A DNA stretch of 64,000 nt from Paracoccus laeviglucosivorans (GTDB taxonomy: Bacteria > Pseudomonadota > Alphaproteobacteria > Rhodobacterales > Rhodobacteraceae): assembly GCF_900182695.1 (NCBI RefSeq), contig NZ_FXTK01000001.1, positions 348,178 to 412,177 of the forward strand, written 5' to 3'. Under the pieces are notes generated by a model. The model was not told the origin of the DNA. It did not search any database and saw nothing but the letters and a program-made list of their open reading frames with translations. The translations under genes and the position numbers were made by a program. This document shows, piece after piece, positions 8,908-19,426 of the stretch. Position 1 is the stretch's first letter, and every line of letters begins with the position of its first letter.

Positions 8908-11312
8908 GTTCCGCGCGGCTTGGCGCGGGTGGTCGGGTCGGCCTCCAGCGGGTTTTCCGGCCAGGGGTGGCGCGGATAGCGGCCGCGCATATCCTTGCGC
9001 ACATCGCCGTAGCCCCCGGTCCAGAAGCCCGGCAGGTCGGTCGTGACCGCAATGGGCTTGCCGCCCGGCGACACCATCGTGATCCGCAGCGGCCTGCCGC
9101 CCACGACCGGATGTCGCGCAACCCCGAACAGTTCTTGCAGCTTCAGCTCGATGCTGGGGGTTTCCGCGTCATAGTCTATGGGCACCTTGCGCCCCAAAGG
9201 CGTCACGAAATGCGCGGGTGCGGCGCGGCCCAGCCGTTCCTGCCCGTCCCAGCCGATGCGGGCCTTCAGGGCCTCGGTCAGGTCCAGGTTGCGCAGATCG
9301 GCCAACGTGCGGACCCGGCCAAGATAGGGCAGCAGCCAATCGGGATCGGCCAGCAGCGCCGTGTCATCCACCGCGCCCAGTTCCGGTATCAGCGCGATCC
9401 GCGCCCGCAACCGCGCCGCAGCAGGCGTCCAGTTCAAGCCGTTCAGCCGCAGCCCCTCGAACGCGGCGCGGGCCATGGCCTCGGGGTCGGGATCGTCCAG
9501 CGCGCGGTCGGCCAGCACCAGCGCCCCAAGGCGTTCCTGCCGCCGCGCCAGAATGCGGTTGTCGCGGCGCGACCATTCGACGGTTTCGACGGTGGCGATA
9601 CTTTCGGCGAAGATCTGGCGCAGTTCGTCCTCATCAACGGGGGCGGCCATGCGGATGCGGGCTTCGCGCGTATCGCCGTCCAGATCGGTCGCCACGATGA
9701 AGCGGGCATTGGCCAAGGCATCGCCATCGGGCAGCACCGCACCCTTGCCCCCCGACAGCACATAGCGCGGCTGATCGCCCTTGCGCCGCAGCCCGATGCG
9801 GTCGGGATAGGCCAGCGCCGCCATCGCGCCCGGCGACATGCGCGTGCTTTCAGGGACCATGCGGCGCAACCGCTTGGCCTCATCCCGGATGCGGTGCAGC
9901 CCGCCCGCATTCAGCGGCCAGGGGTGGCGGTCCTGATAGGCGCGGGCATCGCGGATCGCGGTCAGACGCAGGGTCAGATCGGTCGGCGCGCCGGTCAGCG
10001 GGTCGCGTTCGTCCATCAGCGCGGCCAGATCGGCGGCGTCGCGCCCTGCCGTCACCAGCATATGCGCCAGACGCGGATGCAGCGGCAGCAGTGCCAAGGC
10101 GCGGCCATGCGCGGTAATGCGACCATCGGCGTCCAGCGCGCCAAGATCGCGCAGCAGTGCCCGCGCCTCGGCCAGCCCTGCCTCGGGCGGGCGGGTCAGA
10201 AAGGCGAGATCGGCCCCGTCGCTGCCCCAGTTCGCCAGCTCCAGCGCAAGGCCCGCCAGATCGGCGACGGCAATCTCGGGCGGGGCAAAGGCGGGCAGCG
10301 CACCTTCTTCGGCCCGCGCCCACATCCGGTAGCAGATGCCCGGCGCGACACGCCCAGCGCGACCCCGGCGCTGCTCTGCCTCGGCCCGGCTGACGCGTTC
10401 GGTCACCAGCCGCGACATGCCGCTGCCCGGATCAAAGCGCGCGCGCCGCGCACGCCCCGCATCGACCACCACCTTCACATCGGGAATGGTCAATGAGGTT
10501 TCTGCGATCGCCGTCGCCAGCACGATGCGGCGACGGCCTTGCGCGGGCTGCATCGCGGCCCGCTGCGCCTTGAAATCCATCGCGCCGAACAGCGGGACCA
10601 CATCGGCATCAAGGTTCAGAGCGGCGGCGACGCGGCGTATCTCTCCCTCTCCGGGCAGGAAGGTCAGGACGGTGCCGCCCAGATCGCGGGTGGCGGCAAA
10701 TGCTTCGGTGACCAGCCGCGCCGCCTCGGGGATCAGCCGCGCCCCTGCGAGAAGCGGACGGTCCAGCCAGCGGGTCTCGACGGGAAATGCCCGCCCTTCC
10801 GAGGTCACGATCGGCGCATCGTCCAGCAGCGCCGCGACCGGAGCCGCGTCAAGCGTGGCCGACATGACGACCAGCATCAGGTCGGGTCGCAGCGCCACCC
10901 GCGCCTCATACGCCAAGGCCAGTCCCAGATCGGCATTCAGGCTGCGTTCGTGGAATTCGTCAAAGATCACGCAGCCCACGCCGTCCAGCGATGGGTCGGA
11001 TTGCAGCATCCGAGTCAGGATGCCTTCGGTGACAACCTCGATCCGCTTGCCTGCGACCGCCTCGCCGCGGATGCGATAGCCGACGGTCTGGCCCAAGGGC
11101 TCGCCCAGCGTTTCCGCCATACGCTCGGCAGCGGCGCGGGCGGCAAGGCGGCGCGGTTCAAGCATGACGATGCGGCCTTGGGCCACGGGCAACAGCGCCA
11201 AGGGCACGCGCGTCGTTTTACCCGCGCCCGGCGGTGCCATCAGCACGGCGCGGCCATGCGCGGCAAGGGCGGCGGTCAATTCGGGTAAGGCGGCATCTAT
11301 GGGCAACTGCAT
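8904..11312 (-). CDS. hrpB: ATP-dependent RNA helicase-like protein HrpB
   Basis: This 802-residue protein is a DEAH-box helicase of the HrpB family. Visible motifs, in order, are the Walker [17 protein letters not shown] near the N-terminus, a DEFHER motif II, MSATLD (motif III), the SEGRAFPVE region, and [13 protein letters not shown] with QRRGRAGR (motif VI). The C-terminal HrpB-specific domain ends [27 protein letters not shown], which identifies HrpB rather than HrpA. Its exact cellular role is not settled. I chose [12 protein letters not shown] at 11312, as in other HrpB proteins, over an in-frame start 84 bases upstream. It converges with fmt, sharing TTAG. Confidence 0.93.
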   Translation of the reverse strand: MQLPIDAALPELTAALAAHGRAVLMAPPGAGKTTRVPLALLPVAQGRIVMLEPRRLAARAAAERMAETLGEPLGQTVGYRIRGEAVAGKRIEVVTEGILTRMLQSDPSLDGVGCVIFDEFHERSLNADLGLALAYEARVALRPDLMLVVMSATLDAAPVAALLDDAPIVTSEGRAFPVETRWLDRPLLAGARLIPEAARLVTEAFAATRDLGGTVLTFLPGEGEIRRVAAALNLDADVVPLFGAMDFKAQRAAMQPAQGRRRIVLATAIAETSLTIPDVKVVVDAGRARRARFDPGSGMSRLVTERVSRAEAEQRRGRAGRVAPGICYRMWARAEEGALPAFAPPEIAVADLAGLALELANWGSDGADLAFLTRPPEAGLAEARALLRDLGALDADGRITAHGRALALLPLHPRLAHMLVTAGRDAADLAALMDERDPLTGAPTDLTLRLTAIRDARAYQDRHPWPLNAGGLHRIRDEAKRLRRMVPESTRMSPGAMAALAYPDRIGLRRKGDQPRYVLSGGKGAVLPDGDALANARFIVATDLDGDTREARIRMAAPVDEDELRQIFAESIATVETVEWSRRDNRILARRQERLGALVLADRALDDPDPEAMARAAFEGLRLNGLNWTPAAARLRARIALIPELGAVDDTALLADPDWLLPYLGRVRTLADLRNLDLTEALKARIGWDGQERLGRAAPAHFVTPLGRKVPIDYDAETPSIELKLQELFGVARHPVVGGRPLRITMVSPGGKPIAVTTDLPGFWTGGYGDVRKDMRGRYPRHPWPENPLEADPTTRAKPRGT

Positions 11313-11371
11313 GGCCGCCTTATCGCAAAGCCGCGACGGCGCGGAAAGATGCGATGGGCGTTTACGATTCG

Positions 11372-11400
11372 TTGACAGATTCGTAATCATGGACACAAAT
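11372..11400 (+). promoter_or_regulatory. Putative sigma-70 promoter of the RTX gene
   Basis: A perfect -35 hexamer TTGACA (11372-11377) is followed after 17 bases by ACAAAT (11395-11400), a 3-of-6 match to the -10 consensus. The predicted transcript would start near 11407. That favours the ATG at 11431 over the one at 11389 for the gene downstream. No experimental data are available. Confidence 0.45.
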
Positions 11401-11415
11401 CAACCAAAGGTTGAT
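11399..11415. promoter_or_regulatory. Perfect inverted repeat over the predicted RTX transcription start
   Basis: The 17-base element ATCAACCAAAGGTTGAT is two perfect 7-base arms around AAA. It begins at the end of the proposed -10 box and covers the predicted start site, where a repressor operator would be expected. No regulator can be assigned. Confidence 0.4.
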
Positions 11416-11430
11416 GCCGCGAGGATTGCG

Positions 11431-12303
<873 letters not shown>

Positions 12304-12365
12304 GCCCTACACATCCTGCGCCGCGCCGCCTATCTTTCATCGGCGTGCGAAGTGCAGGAGACGTA

Positions 12366-13733
12366 ATGGGTATCGCCGACGATCTGATGCAGGGGCTTGG
12401 GATTTCGGACCCCGTGATCCGGCTGGGTGTGACGGGGCTTTCACGGGCGGGCAAGACGGTATTCATCACCTCGCTGGTGGCCAATCTGCTGGATCGGGGG
12501 CGGATGACGGCACTGCGCGCGGCAGCCGACGGCTCGCTCAAGGCGGCATGGTTGCAGCCGCAGCCCGACGACACCGTGCCGCGTTTCGACTTCGAACGGC
12601 ATCTGGCGGCGATGACCGGCCCCGATCCGCATTGGCCCGAAGGCACGCGCCATGTCAGCCAGTTGCGCCTGTCCTTGCGCGTGCAGCCGCGCGGGCTGCT
12701 GGCGGGGTGGCGCGGTCAGCAGGTGCTGCATCTGGATATTGTGGATTATCCGGGTGAATGGCTGCTGGACCTGCGCCTGATGGACAGGGACTTTGCCGAA
12801 TGGTCGCGCGAGGTGATGGAGCGCATGGCCGGAAGGCCCGGCGCACAGGAATTCCTTGCCGCCGTTGCCGGCACAGACCGCAAGAGCTTTGATGAAACGG
12901 CGGGGCAGAAACTTGCCGCCGCCTATACCCGCCACCTGCATCTGGCCCGAGAGGCGGGCTGGTCGGATTGCACCCCCGGCCGCTTCCTGATGCCCGGAGA
13001 ACTGGAGGGCTCGCCCGCGCTGACATTCACGCCGTTGCCGCCCGATCTGGCCGACACCCCGGTCTGGCGCGAGTTTTCGCGCCGCTTCGGGGCCTATAAG
13101 TCGCGTGTGGTGCGCCCATTTTTCCGCGACCACTTCGCCCGCATCGACCGTCAGGTGGTGCTGATGGACGTGCTGGGCGCGATCCATGCCGGACCTCAGG
13201 CGGTCGAGGATATGCGCCGCGCCATGGCAGACATCCTGACCGCGTTCCGCCCCGGTCGCGCAGGCTGGCTGTCGCAGATCCTTGGGACGCGGCGGGTCGA
13301 GCGCATCCTGTTTGCCGCCACCAAGGCCGATCACCTGCATCACCTGCAGCATCCGCGCCTGACCGCGATCACCGGCGCCATGCTGCGCGAGGCGCGCGAC
13401 CGTGCCGATTTCTCGGGCGCGCGGACCGAAGCCATGTCCATCGCATCGCTGCGCACCACGACCGAGGAACTGATCCGGCAGGATGGCGAGGAATTGCCCG
13501 CCGTGCGCGGCACGCTGATGGATGGGCGGCAAGCCGCGTTCTATCCCGGTGAACTGCCACAGAATCCCGCCGAATTGCTGGTCCCGGCCCAACAGGGTGC
13601 GACGGGCTGGCTGGACGGCGATTATGCCGTCATGGATTTCGCACCCGCGCAGAATACCATGCGGGCGGGCGACGGCCCGCCGCATATCCGGCTGGACCGC
13701 GCGGCTGAATTCCTGATCGGAGACCAGATCTGA
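12366..13733 (+). CDS. ycjX: YcjX-like family P-loop protein (DUF463)
   Basis: The 455-residue protein belongs to the YcjX/DUF463 family of predicted P-loop NTPases. The nucleotide-binding loop is GLSRAGKTVFITSLVANLL near residue 25, and the long conserved region around LDIVDYPGEWLLDL holds the likely Walker B/G3 equivalent. YcjX proteins are linked to stress responses in enterobacteria, but no precise reaction is known. The start at 12366 has a strong ribosome site (AGGAG); a GTG at 12345 is less likely. It overlaps the next gene, a YcjF relative, by a single base (TGATG), and this pairing is typical for the family. Confidence 0.9.
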   Translation: MGIADDLMQGLGISDPVIRLGVTGLSRAGKTVFITSLVANLLDRGRMTALRAAADGSLKAAWLQPQPDDTVPRFDFERHLAAMTGPDPHWPEGTRHVSQLRLSLRVQPRGLLAGWRGQQVLHLDIVDYPGEWLLDLRLMDRDFAEWSREVMERMAGRPGAQEFLAAVAGTDRKSFDETAGQKLAAAYTRHLHLAREAGWSDCTPGRFLMPGELEGSPALTFTPLPPDLADTPVWREFSRRFGAYKSRVVRPFFRDHFARIDRQVVLMDVLGAIHAGPQAVEDMRRAMADILTAFRPGRAGWLSQILGTRRVERILFAATKADHLHHLQHPRLTAITGAMLREARDRADFSGARTEAMSIASLRTTTEELIRQDGEELPAVRGTLMDGRQAAFYPGELPQNPAELLVPAQQGATGWLDGDYAVMDFAPAQNTMRAGDGPPHIRLDRAAEFLIGDQI

Positions 13734-14851
13734 TGTCTGAGAACGGAAAACGCCGCGGCCCCATCCTGATCGAGATGGGCGATCCCCGCCCCGAACCGCA
13801 ACCCGCCCCCGATACCCCGCAGGCCGAGTCCGAGCCACCGCGCCGCGACGACCGCGCCCGCCGTGCGCCCCGGACCGAGGCGGGGGACACCCCCTCGCCC
13901 GCCGATGCGCCGATGATCGACGACGGGCTGCAATCGGTGCTGCCAGAACCGCGCACGATGCAGCTTGTTGCGCGGCTGGTGGGCAAAGGGCCGTCGCCGA
14001 TGACGCGGTTCTTTATCAATACGGGCGTGGCGCTGTTTACATTCCTTTTGTCGGTGGCGGCGCTGCGCTATCTGACGAACCTGATGAATGCCTATCCGCT
14101 GCTGGGGATGATCGGCTTTGCGCTGATGATCCTGTTCTGCATCGCAGCACTTGGCATGGCATGGCGCGAATATCGCGCCTGGGCGCGGTTCGGCGCGATC
14201 GACGGCATCAACCGGGCGGCGGGTGCCGCCATGGCCTCGGGGGATGTCAAGGCCGCGCAGGATGTCGTGGGCCGGATGGAGCAGCTTTACCGCGACCGGG
14301 CCGAGTTGGAATGGGGCCGCAAGCGCCTGGCCGAGCAAAAGGCCGAAGCCTATGACGCGGTGACGCTGATTTCCGTGGCCGAGGCCGAGTTGCTGGCCCC
14401 CCTGGATCAACAGGCCCGGCGCGAGATCGAGGCGGCGGCCCGCACCGTCGCCGCAGCCACCGCGCTGATCCCGCTGGCTTTGGCCGATGTGATCGCCGCT
14501 TTGGCCGCGAACCTGCGCATGATCCGCCGCATGGCCGAGATTTATGGCGGGCGGGCGGGCGCTGTCGGCGGCTGGCGCTTGGCGCGCACGGTGATGACGC
14601 ATCTGATCGCGACCGGCGCGGTAGCTGCGGGCGACGATCTGATCCACACGGTCGCTGGCGGGGGGATTCTTGCCAAGGTCTCGAAACGCTTTGGCGAGGG
14701 GGTGGTGAACGGCGCGCTGACCGCTCGCGTCGGCATTGCCGCGATGGAGGTCTGTCGCCCCCTGCCGTTTGTCCAGCAGCCGCGTCCCACCGTGGGCAAC
14801 CTGATCGCGCGCGGACTGAAGGGGCTGTTCGGCGAGGAAGCGGCGAAGTAA
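13733..14851 (+). CDS. ycjF: YcjF/TIGR01620 family inner-membrane protein
   Basis: This 372-residue protein has a charged, proline-rich N-terminus of about 75 residues, then two adjacent membrane helices (about residues 100-145), a charged helical region, and a C-terminal DUF697-type segment rich in Ala and Gly. This is the layout of YcjF-type proteins, which are regularly encoded directly after YcjX. Function is unknown; co-translation with YcjX (1-base overlap) suggests a membrane partner. 133 bases with no evident gene follow before pbpC. Confidence 0.85.
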   Translation: MSENGKRRGPILIEMGDPRPEPQPAPDTPQAESEPPRRDDRARRAPRTEAGDTPSPADAPMIDDGLQSVLPEPRTMQLVARLVGKGPSPMTRFFINTGVALFTFLLSVAALRYLTNLMNAYPLLGMIGFALMILFCIAALGMAWREYRAWARFGAIDGINRAAGAAMASGDVKAAQDVVGRMEQLYRDRAELEWGRKRLAEQKAEAYDAVTLISVAEAELLAPLDQQARREIEAAARTVAAATALIPLALADVIAALAANLRMIRRMAEIYGGRAGAVGGWRLARTVMTHLIATGAVAAGDDLIHTVAGGGILAKVSKRFGEGVVNGALTARVGIAAMEVCRPLPFVQQPRPTVGNLIARGLKGLFGEEAAK

Positions 14852-14984
14852 CCGCCTGATGGCTTGTGCCGTATGGGTATTTGCAGAACTAAGAAGTCGT
14901 GATGCGCCGCGCATCTTCCCCTTTTGCTGCGTGTTTTGACGGATGATTGGTTTCCCGCCGCATTGTTTCGCGTATTGATGGCCC

Positions 14985-17036
14985 ATGACACCGCGCCGCT
15001 TTGCCCTGTCGATCATGGCTGTCGTTCTGGTCCTGGGCATCGGGGCCGGGGCGCGGGACCGGTTTGACGATTGGGTGCGAACGACCGGATTACCCCGGCT
15101 GGACGTGCCGGTGGGCGTTGAAGTTCTGGCCCGTGATGGGTCGCTTTTGCGGGCGTTTCAAGTGGCAGACGGGCGCTGGCGGCTGGACGCGCCCGTCGTC
15201 GATCCGCTGTTTCTGGACATGCTGATGCTGTGGGAAGACAGGCGCTTTCAGTCCCATGGTGGCGTCGATCCGCGCGCGATGCTGCGGGCGGGCTGGCAGG
15301 CCGTCACGCAGGGCCGCGTTGTTTCGGGTGGATCGACCCTGACGATGCAGGTCGCGCGGCTGATCGAGGAGGGGCCGACCGGGCAATGGTCCGGCAAGGG
15401 CCGGCAGATCCGGCTGGCCTTGGCGCTGGAGCAGCATCTGACCAAGCGCCAGATCATGCAGCTATACCTGCGGCTGGCCCCTTATGGTGCGAATGTCGAG
15501 GGGATCCGCGCCGCAAGCCTGCAATGGTTCGGCAAGGAGCCGCGCCGTCTGTCGCCCGCGCAGGCCGCCTTGCTGGTCGCGCTGCCGCAATCGCCCGAGA
15601 CGCGGCGTCCCGACCGGTTTCCTGACGCCGCATCGGCCGCGCGCAATCGCGTGCTGGCCCGCGCCGCGCAGGCGGGGCTGTTGTCGGACGCAGATGCGCA
15701 GGCGGCAATGGCCGAGCCTGTGCCCCGGTTGCGCCGCGCCTTTCCCGCCCATGCGCCCCTGCTGGCAGCAAGGCTGATGCGCGAAAACCCCGGCGCGGCC
15801 CGGATCGAGACCACCATAGACCCGCGCCTGCAACGCCGGGCCGAGGAGCTTGCCTCGCGCGCGGTCAATGGGGCGGGGCGGCGGCTGTCGGCGGCGATCG
15901 TCCTGGCCGATCACCGCAGCGGCGAGATTCTGGCCGAGGTGGGCGCGGCGGACTGGACCGATGGCAGCTCTGCCGGGTTCGTGGATATGACACGGGCATG
16001 GCGCAGCCCCGGATCGACGCTGAAGCCATTCGTCTATGGCCTGGCCTTTGATGACGGGCTGGCCCATCCCGAAACGCTGATCGAGGATCGACCGACTGCC
16101 TTTGGCCGTTGGCAGCCGCAGAATTTCGACCACATGTTCCGCGGCACGGTCAGCCTGAAGAATGCGCTGATATGGTCGCTGAACATCCCGGTCGTGAAGC
16201 TGGCCGATGCCGTGGGGCCGAACCGCATCGCGCAGGCTTTGCGGCGCGGCGGGATCGACCTGCGCCTGCCCGGAGACGCGCCGGGGCTGGCGCTGGTGCT
16301 GGGCGGCGGCGGCGTGACGCTGGAGGGGCTGACGCAAGGCTATGCCGCGCTGGCCCGTGGTGGTCAGGGGGTCACGCTTTCAGCGCTGCCCGGTGGATCG
16401 ACCCTGCGCCAGACCCGGATGTTTGGCGCGGGCGCGGCCTGGCAGGTAGGCGACGTGCTGGCCCAGAACCCCGCCCCGCATGGCGCGCGGCTGCGGCCCA
16501 TGGCCTATAAGACGGGCACATCATACGGGCATCGCGACGCTTTGGCGGTGGGCTATGACGGCGCGCATGTCGGTGCGGTCTGGCTGGGGCGGCCCGATGG
16601 GACGCCGGTCCCCGGTGCGTTTGGCGGCGAGCTGGCCGCGCCCGTGTTGTTCGATCTGTTCGACGCGCTGCCCGCCGTGGCCTTGCCCCCGCCCCCGCCG
16701 CAGGTGCTGACCCTGCCCGGAAGCGCGCTGCCCCTGCCCCTGCGCCGCTTTTCCGCACCCGGAGAGGTCAGCGCGGGCATCCGCAAAGCGACCCAGCCAG
16801 ATGCGCTGCGCCTGACCTATCCGCCGGACGGGGCGGAAATCGACACCTCGGGACCGCTGGTGGCCAAGGTGCGCGGCGGGCGCGGGCCCTGGACATTCTT
16901 GCTGAACGGCCAACCCATTGCCATATCTTCGTCACGGCCCGAGGCGATGCTGCCCTATCCGGGGGCAGGATTTGCCCAACTGACCGTCATTGATGCCGAT
17001 GGGGCTGCAGCACATGCGGCAATCCGCATACACTAG
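14985..17036 (+). CDS. pbpC: Penicillin-binding protein 1C (bifunctional)
   Basis: The 683-residue product has an N-terminal membrane anchor, a GT51 transglycosylase domain with the WEDRRFQSHGGVD motif (catalytic Glu), then a transpeptidase domain. In the latter, the active-site Ser lies in SPGSTLKPF (S-T-L-K) and the KTG box is KTGTSYGHRDA. A C-terminal beta-rich PBP1C domain ends the protein (about 80 residues). It polymerises and cross-links peptidoglycan in the periplasm. In many bacteria pbpC sits next to an alpha-2-macroglobulin gene; none is present here, and it stands between ycjF and arfB. Length and domains are normal. Confidence 0.94.
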   Translation: MTPRRFALSIMAVVLVLGIGAGARDRFDDWVRTTGLPRLDVPVGVEVLARDGSLLRAFQVADGRWRLDAPVVDPLFLDMLMLWEDRRFQSHGGVDPRAMLRAGWQAVTQGRVVSGGSTLTMQVARLIEEGPTGQWSGKGRQIRLALALEQHLTKRQIMQLYLRLAPYGANVEGIRAASLQWFGKEPRRLSPAQAALLVALPQSPETRRPDRFPDAASAARNRVLARAAQAGLLSDADAQAAMAEPVPRLRRAFPAHAPLLAARLMRENPGAARIETTIDPRLQRRAEELASRAVNGAGRRLSAAIVLADHRSGEILAEVGAADWTDGSSAGFVDMTRAWRSPGSTLKPFVYGLAFDDGLAHPETLIEDRPTAFGRWQPQNFDHMFRGTVSLKNALIWSLNIPVVKLADAVGPNRIAQALRRGGIDLRLPGDAPGLALVLGGGGVTLEGLTQGYAALARGGQGVTLSALPGGSTLRQTRMFGAGAAWQVGDVLAQNPAPHGARLRPMAYKTGTSYGHRDALAVGYDGAHVGAVWLGRPDGTPVPGAFGGELAAPVLFDLFDALPAVALPPPPPQVLTLPGSALPLPLRRFSAPGEVSAGIRKATQPDALRLTYPPDGAEIDTSGPLVAKVRGGRGPWTFLLNGQPIAISSSRPEAMLPYPGAGFAQLTVIDADGAAAHAAIRIH

Positions 17037-17103
17037 GTATATTTTACGCTATGTTAACAAAGTTTGGTCTTCCCTGTGACCGTTTATGCGTCATATTTTC
17101 GTC

Positions 17104-17535
17104 ATGCTGCGCATAACCGAACATATTTCCCTTGAAGAATGGGAGTTGAGCGAACATTTTACCCGGTCCCAAGGTCCGGGTGGTCAGAACGTCAACAAGG
17201 TCGAAACCGCAGTGGAACTGCGTTTCGAGGCCGAGCGTTCGCCGCATCTGCCCGATCCGGTCAAGATACGGTTGCGCCGCCTTGCCGGCCGACGCTGGAC
17301 GCAGGATGGCGCCATCCTGATCCGCGCCGAGGAGACCCGCAGCCAGGCCCGCAACCGCGAAATCGCGCGGGAACGGCTGGCAGAACTGATCCGCGAGGCG
17401 CTGATTGCGCCGCGTAAACGAATTGCAACCCGACCGACGCTGGGCAGCCAACGCCGCCGGTTAACCGCCAAGACCCAAAGGGGAGAGGTAAAATCCCTGC
17501 GCGGCAAGCTCCGCGAGAAAGATGTAAACGAGTGA
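17104..17535 (+). CDS. arfB: Alternative ribosome-rescue factor ArfB (peptidyl-tRNA hydrolase)
   Basis: The 143-residue protein contains the release-factor GGQ signature in SQGPGGQNVNKVETAVELRF and a basic C-terminal tail (RKRIATRP ... RRRLTAKTQR) that enters the empty mRNA channel in ArfB/YaeJ proteins. It frees ribosomes stalled on mRNAs without stop codons, as a backup to trans-translation; smpB is also encoded in this window (22155). I favour the ATG at 17104 (MLRITEHISL) because it matches the family length; an ATG at 17086 adds six residues. It overlaps the Nudix gene by 4 bases (GTGA). Confidence 0.93.
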   Translation: MLRITEHISLEEWELSEHFTRSQGPGGQNVNKVETAVELRFEAERSPHLPDPVKIRLRRLAGRRWTQDGAILIRAEETRSQARNREIARERLAELIREALIAPRKRIATRPTLGSQRRRLTAKTQRGEVKSLRGKLREKDVNE

Positions 17536-17993
17536 AGAAACACCTCCGCGACATGTTCGCACGGCTCATCAGCCGAAGACCCCCGGAGATGCAGGTTGCG
17601 GCGTTGTGCCGCGACGAATCCGGCAAAGTGCTTTTGATTACCAGCCGCGGCACCGGTCGTTGGATCGTGCCCAAGGGATGGCCCATGCCCGGACGCAGCC
17701 TTGCCGAGGCCGCGAAGCAGGAAGCATGGGAAGAAGCCGGGGTCTGCGGCAGGGTCGAGGAGGGACATATCGGCACCTATACCTATGACAAGGTGCAGGA
17801 TGCCGGTTACTCGATACCCATCGAGGTGCGGGTCTATCCGCTGGCCGTCAAGAAGCTGGCCATGGAATTTCCCGAATCCGAGCAACGCGAACGCAAGTGG
17901 TTCATGCCTGACAAGGCGGCGGAACTGGTCGATGAGGCCGGGCTGAAAAAGCTGCTGCGTTCGCTTGCCGTGCCGGACGGATCGCCTGTCTGA
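17532..17993 (+). CDS. Nudix hydrolase, diphosphoinositol-polyphosphate/Ap-n-A type
   Basis: This 153-residue protein starts at a GTG overlapping the arfB stop. Its Nudix box runs through GRSLAEAAKQEAWEEAGV, where the usual REUxEE core reads QEAWEE, so the metal-binding glutamates are kept. The preceding WIVPKGW strand and overall length resemble the DIPP subgroup (diphosphoinositol or diadenosine polyphosphate hydrolases). Its stop overlaps the ATG of the next gene, a phosphate permease. Hydrolysis of a phosphate-rich metabolite beside a phosphate transporter is suggestive, but the substrate cannot be read from sequence. Confidence 0.88.
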   Translation: MKKHLRDMFARLISRRPPEMQVAALCRDESGKVLLITSRGTGRWIVPKGWPMPGRSLAEAAKQEAWEEAGVCGRVEEGHIGTYTYDKVQDAGYSIPIEVRVYPLAVKKLAMEFPESEQRERKWFMPDKAAELVDEAGLKKLLRSLAVPDGSPV

Positions 17994-19426
17994 TGCCACA
18001 AAAAGATCCGCAATACCGCATCCTGGACAAAGATCTGGGACGCCTGAGCAATGCCGAACACGCGCGCGTGGTATCGGGCCAGCCGGTGTTGCGGCTGGGG
18101 ATTGCGCTGGTCTTCATGGCGGTGATGGCGATATTCGCCTCGGCCACGGTGGCGGGGCAACCCGCGACGGGGCTGATGGCGGCATCCATTGCGGTGGCGC
18201 TGTATCTGGCGCTGTCCATCGGTGCGAACGATGTGGCCAATTCGCTGTCGCCCGCCGTCGGCGCGGGCGCAATCGGGCTGGTGGCGGGCTTGTGCCTTGT
18301 GGCCGTGGTCGAGGTGGCGGGCGCGCTGCTTGCCAGCGGCCCGGTGGCGCGCACCTTGATGCAAGGGCTGATCGGCAACGCCTATCACACCGGGGGCCCG
18401 ACCGCGAACCTGATGCTGGCGGCGCTGGCGGGGGCCGCGACCTGTATCAGTATCGCGACATGGCTGAACGCACCCATCAGCACCACGCATTCCATCGTCG
18501 GCGCGATTGCTGGCGCGGGGGTCGCGGTTTACGGTCTGACCTCGGTCAACTGGCCTGCGCTGGCCTTTGTCGCGATGGGCTGGGTCGCATCTCCGATCGT
18601 GTCGGCGCTGCTGGCGGCCGGGCTTTTGTCCAGTATGCACCGCAATATTCTGGACAAGGACGATCCGATCACCGCCGGGCGCAGCTGGCTGACGCTGATG
18701 ATCGGCGCCACCACGGCCATTCTGGCGCTGTTTGGCGGGCTTGCCTATGGCAAGCCCAACTGGGCGCTGGTGGCGCTGACCGGGCTGGGCGCCGCGCTGC
18801 TGGCCGCAGGATACACCTATCACCGCCTGGGCCAGCAGATCGCACAAGGCGAAAAGGGCGATAGCGACGGCATCGCGCTGAAACATCTGCTGGGCCTGCC
18901 GCTGATCGTCACGGCCGTCATCATGGGTTTCGGCCATGGTGCCAATAGCAGCGCCAAGGTGGCGGCCCCGCTGACTACCATCCTGACCAGCATCGACGGC
19001 GACGGCCCGCTGCTTTTGTCGCCCCTTGTCGTTCTGGGGCTTGCCGGGCTGGGCATCGCGATGGGCGTAATCCTGTTCGGCGGGCGTCTGGTCCAGATGG
19101 TCGGCACGCGCATCACCCAGTTGAACCCCGCGCGCGGGTTTTGCGTCACGCTGGCTGCGGCGCTGACGGTACTGGCATTCTCGATGCTTGGCCTGCCGGT
19201 TTCGACCACGCATATCTCGGTCGGCGGGGTTTTCGGCGTCGGCCTGTATCGAGAGCTGCGCGACCGCCGCAAGGCCAAGAAGCGCGCGCCCCTGCCCGAA
19301 GAAGAGGTCGAGCGGCGGCAGCTGGTCCGCTGGTCCTATGTCCGCCGCATCCTTGGCGCGTGGCTGGTGACCGTGCCCGTCAACGCGGTGGTGGCCGGTC
19401 TGCTGGCATCGCTGATCGGGCCTTAG
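17993..19426 (+). CDS. pitA: Inorganic phosphate transporter, PiT family
   Basis: The 477-residue membrane protein carries the two PiT signature repeats: SIGANDVANSLSPAVGAGAIG in the first half and FGHGANSSAKVAAPL in the second. STTHSIVGA and STTHISVGG motifs lie in the matching helices. PiT proteins import phosphate (often as a metal-phosphate complex) with protons at low affinity. A soluble N-terminal stretch of about 35 residues precedes the first helix. The ATG overlaps the stop of the Nudix gene, so arfB-nudix-pit form one transcript. The stop shares TTAG with the convergent TPP enzyme gene. Substrate preference for phosphate is inferred from family. Confidence 0.9.
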   Translation: MPQKDPQYRILDKDLGRLSNAEHARVVSGQPVLRLGIALVFMAVMAIFASATVAGQPATGLMAASIAVALYLALSIGANDVANSLSPAVGAGAIGLVAGLCLVAVVEVAGALLASGPVARTLMQGLIGNAYHTGGPTANLMLAALAGAATCISIATWLNAPISTTHSIVGAIAGAGVAVYGLTSVNWPALAFVAMGWVASPIVSALLAAGLLSSMHRNILDKDDPITAGRSWLTLMIGATTAILALFGGLAYGKPNWALVALTGLGAALLAAGYTYHRLGQQIAQGEKGDSDGIALKHLLGLPLIVTAVIMGFGHGANSSAKVAAPLTTILTSIDGDGPLLLSPLVVLGLAGLGIAMGVILFGGRLVQMVGTRITQLNPARGFCVTLAAALTVLAFSMLGLPVSTTHISVGGVFGVGLYRELRDRRKAKKRAPLPEEEVERRQLVRWSYVRRILGAWLVTVPVNAVVAGLLASLIGP

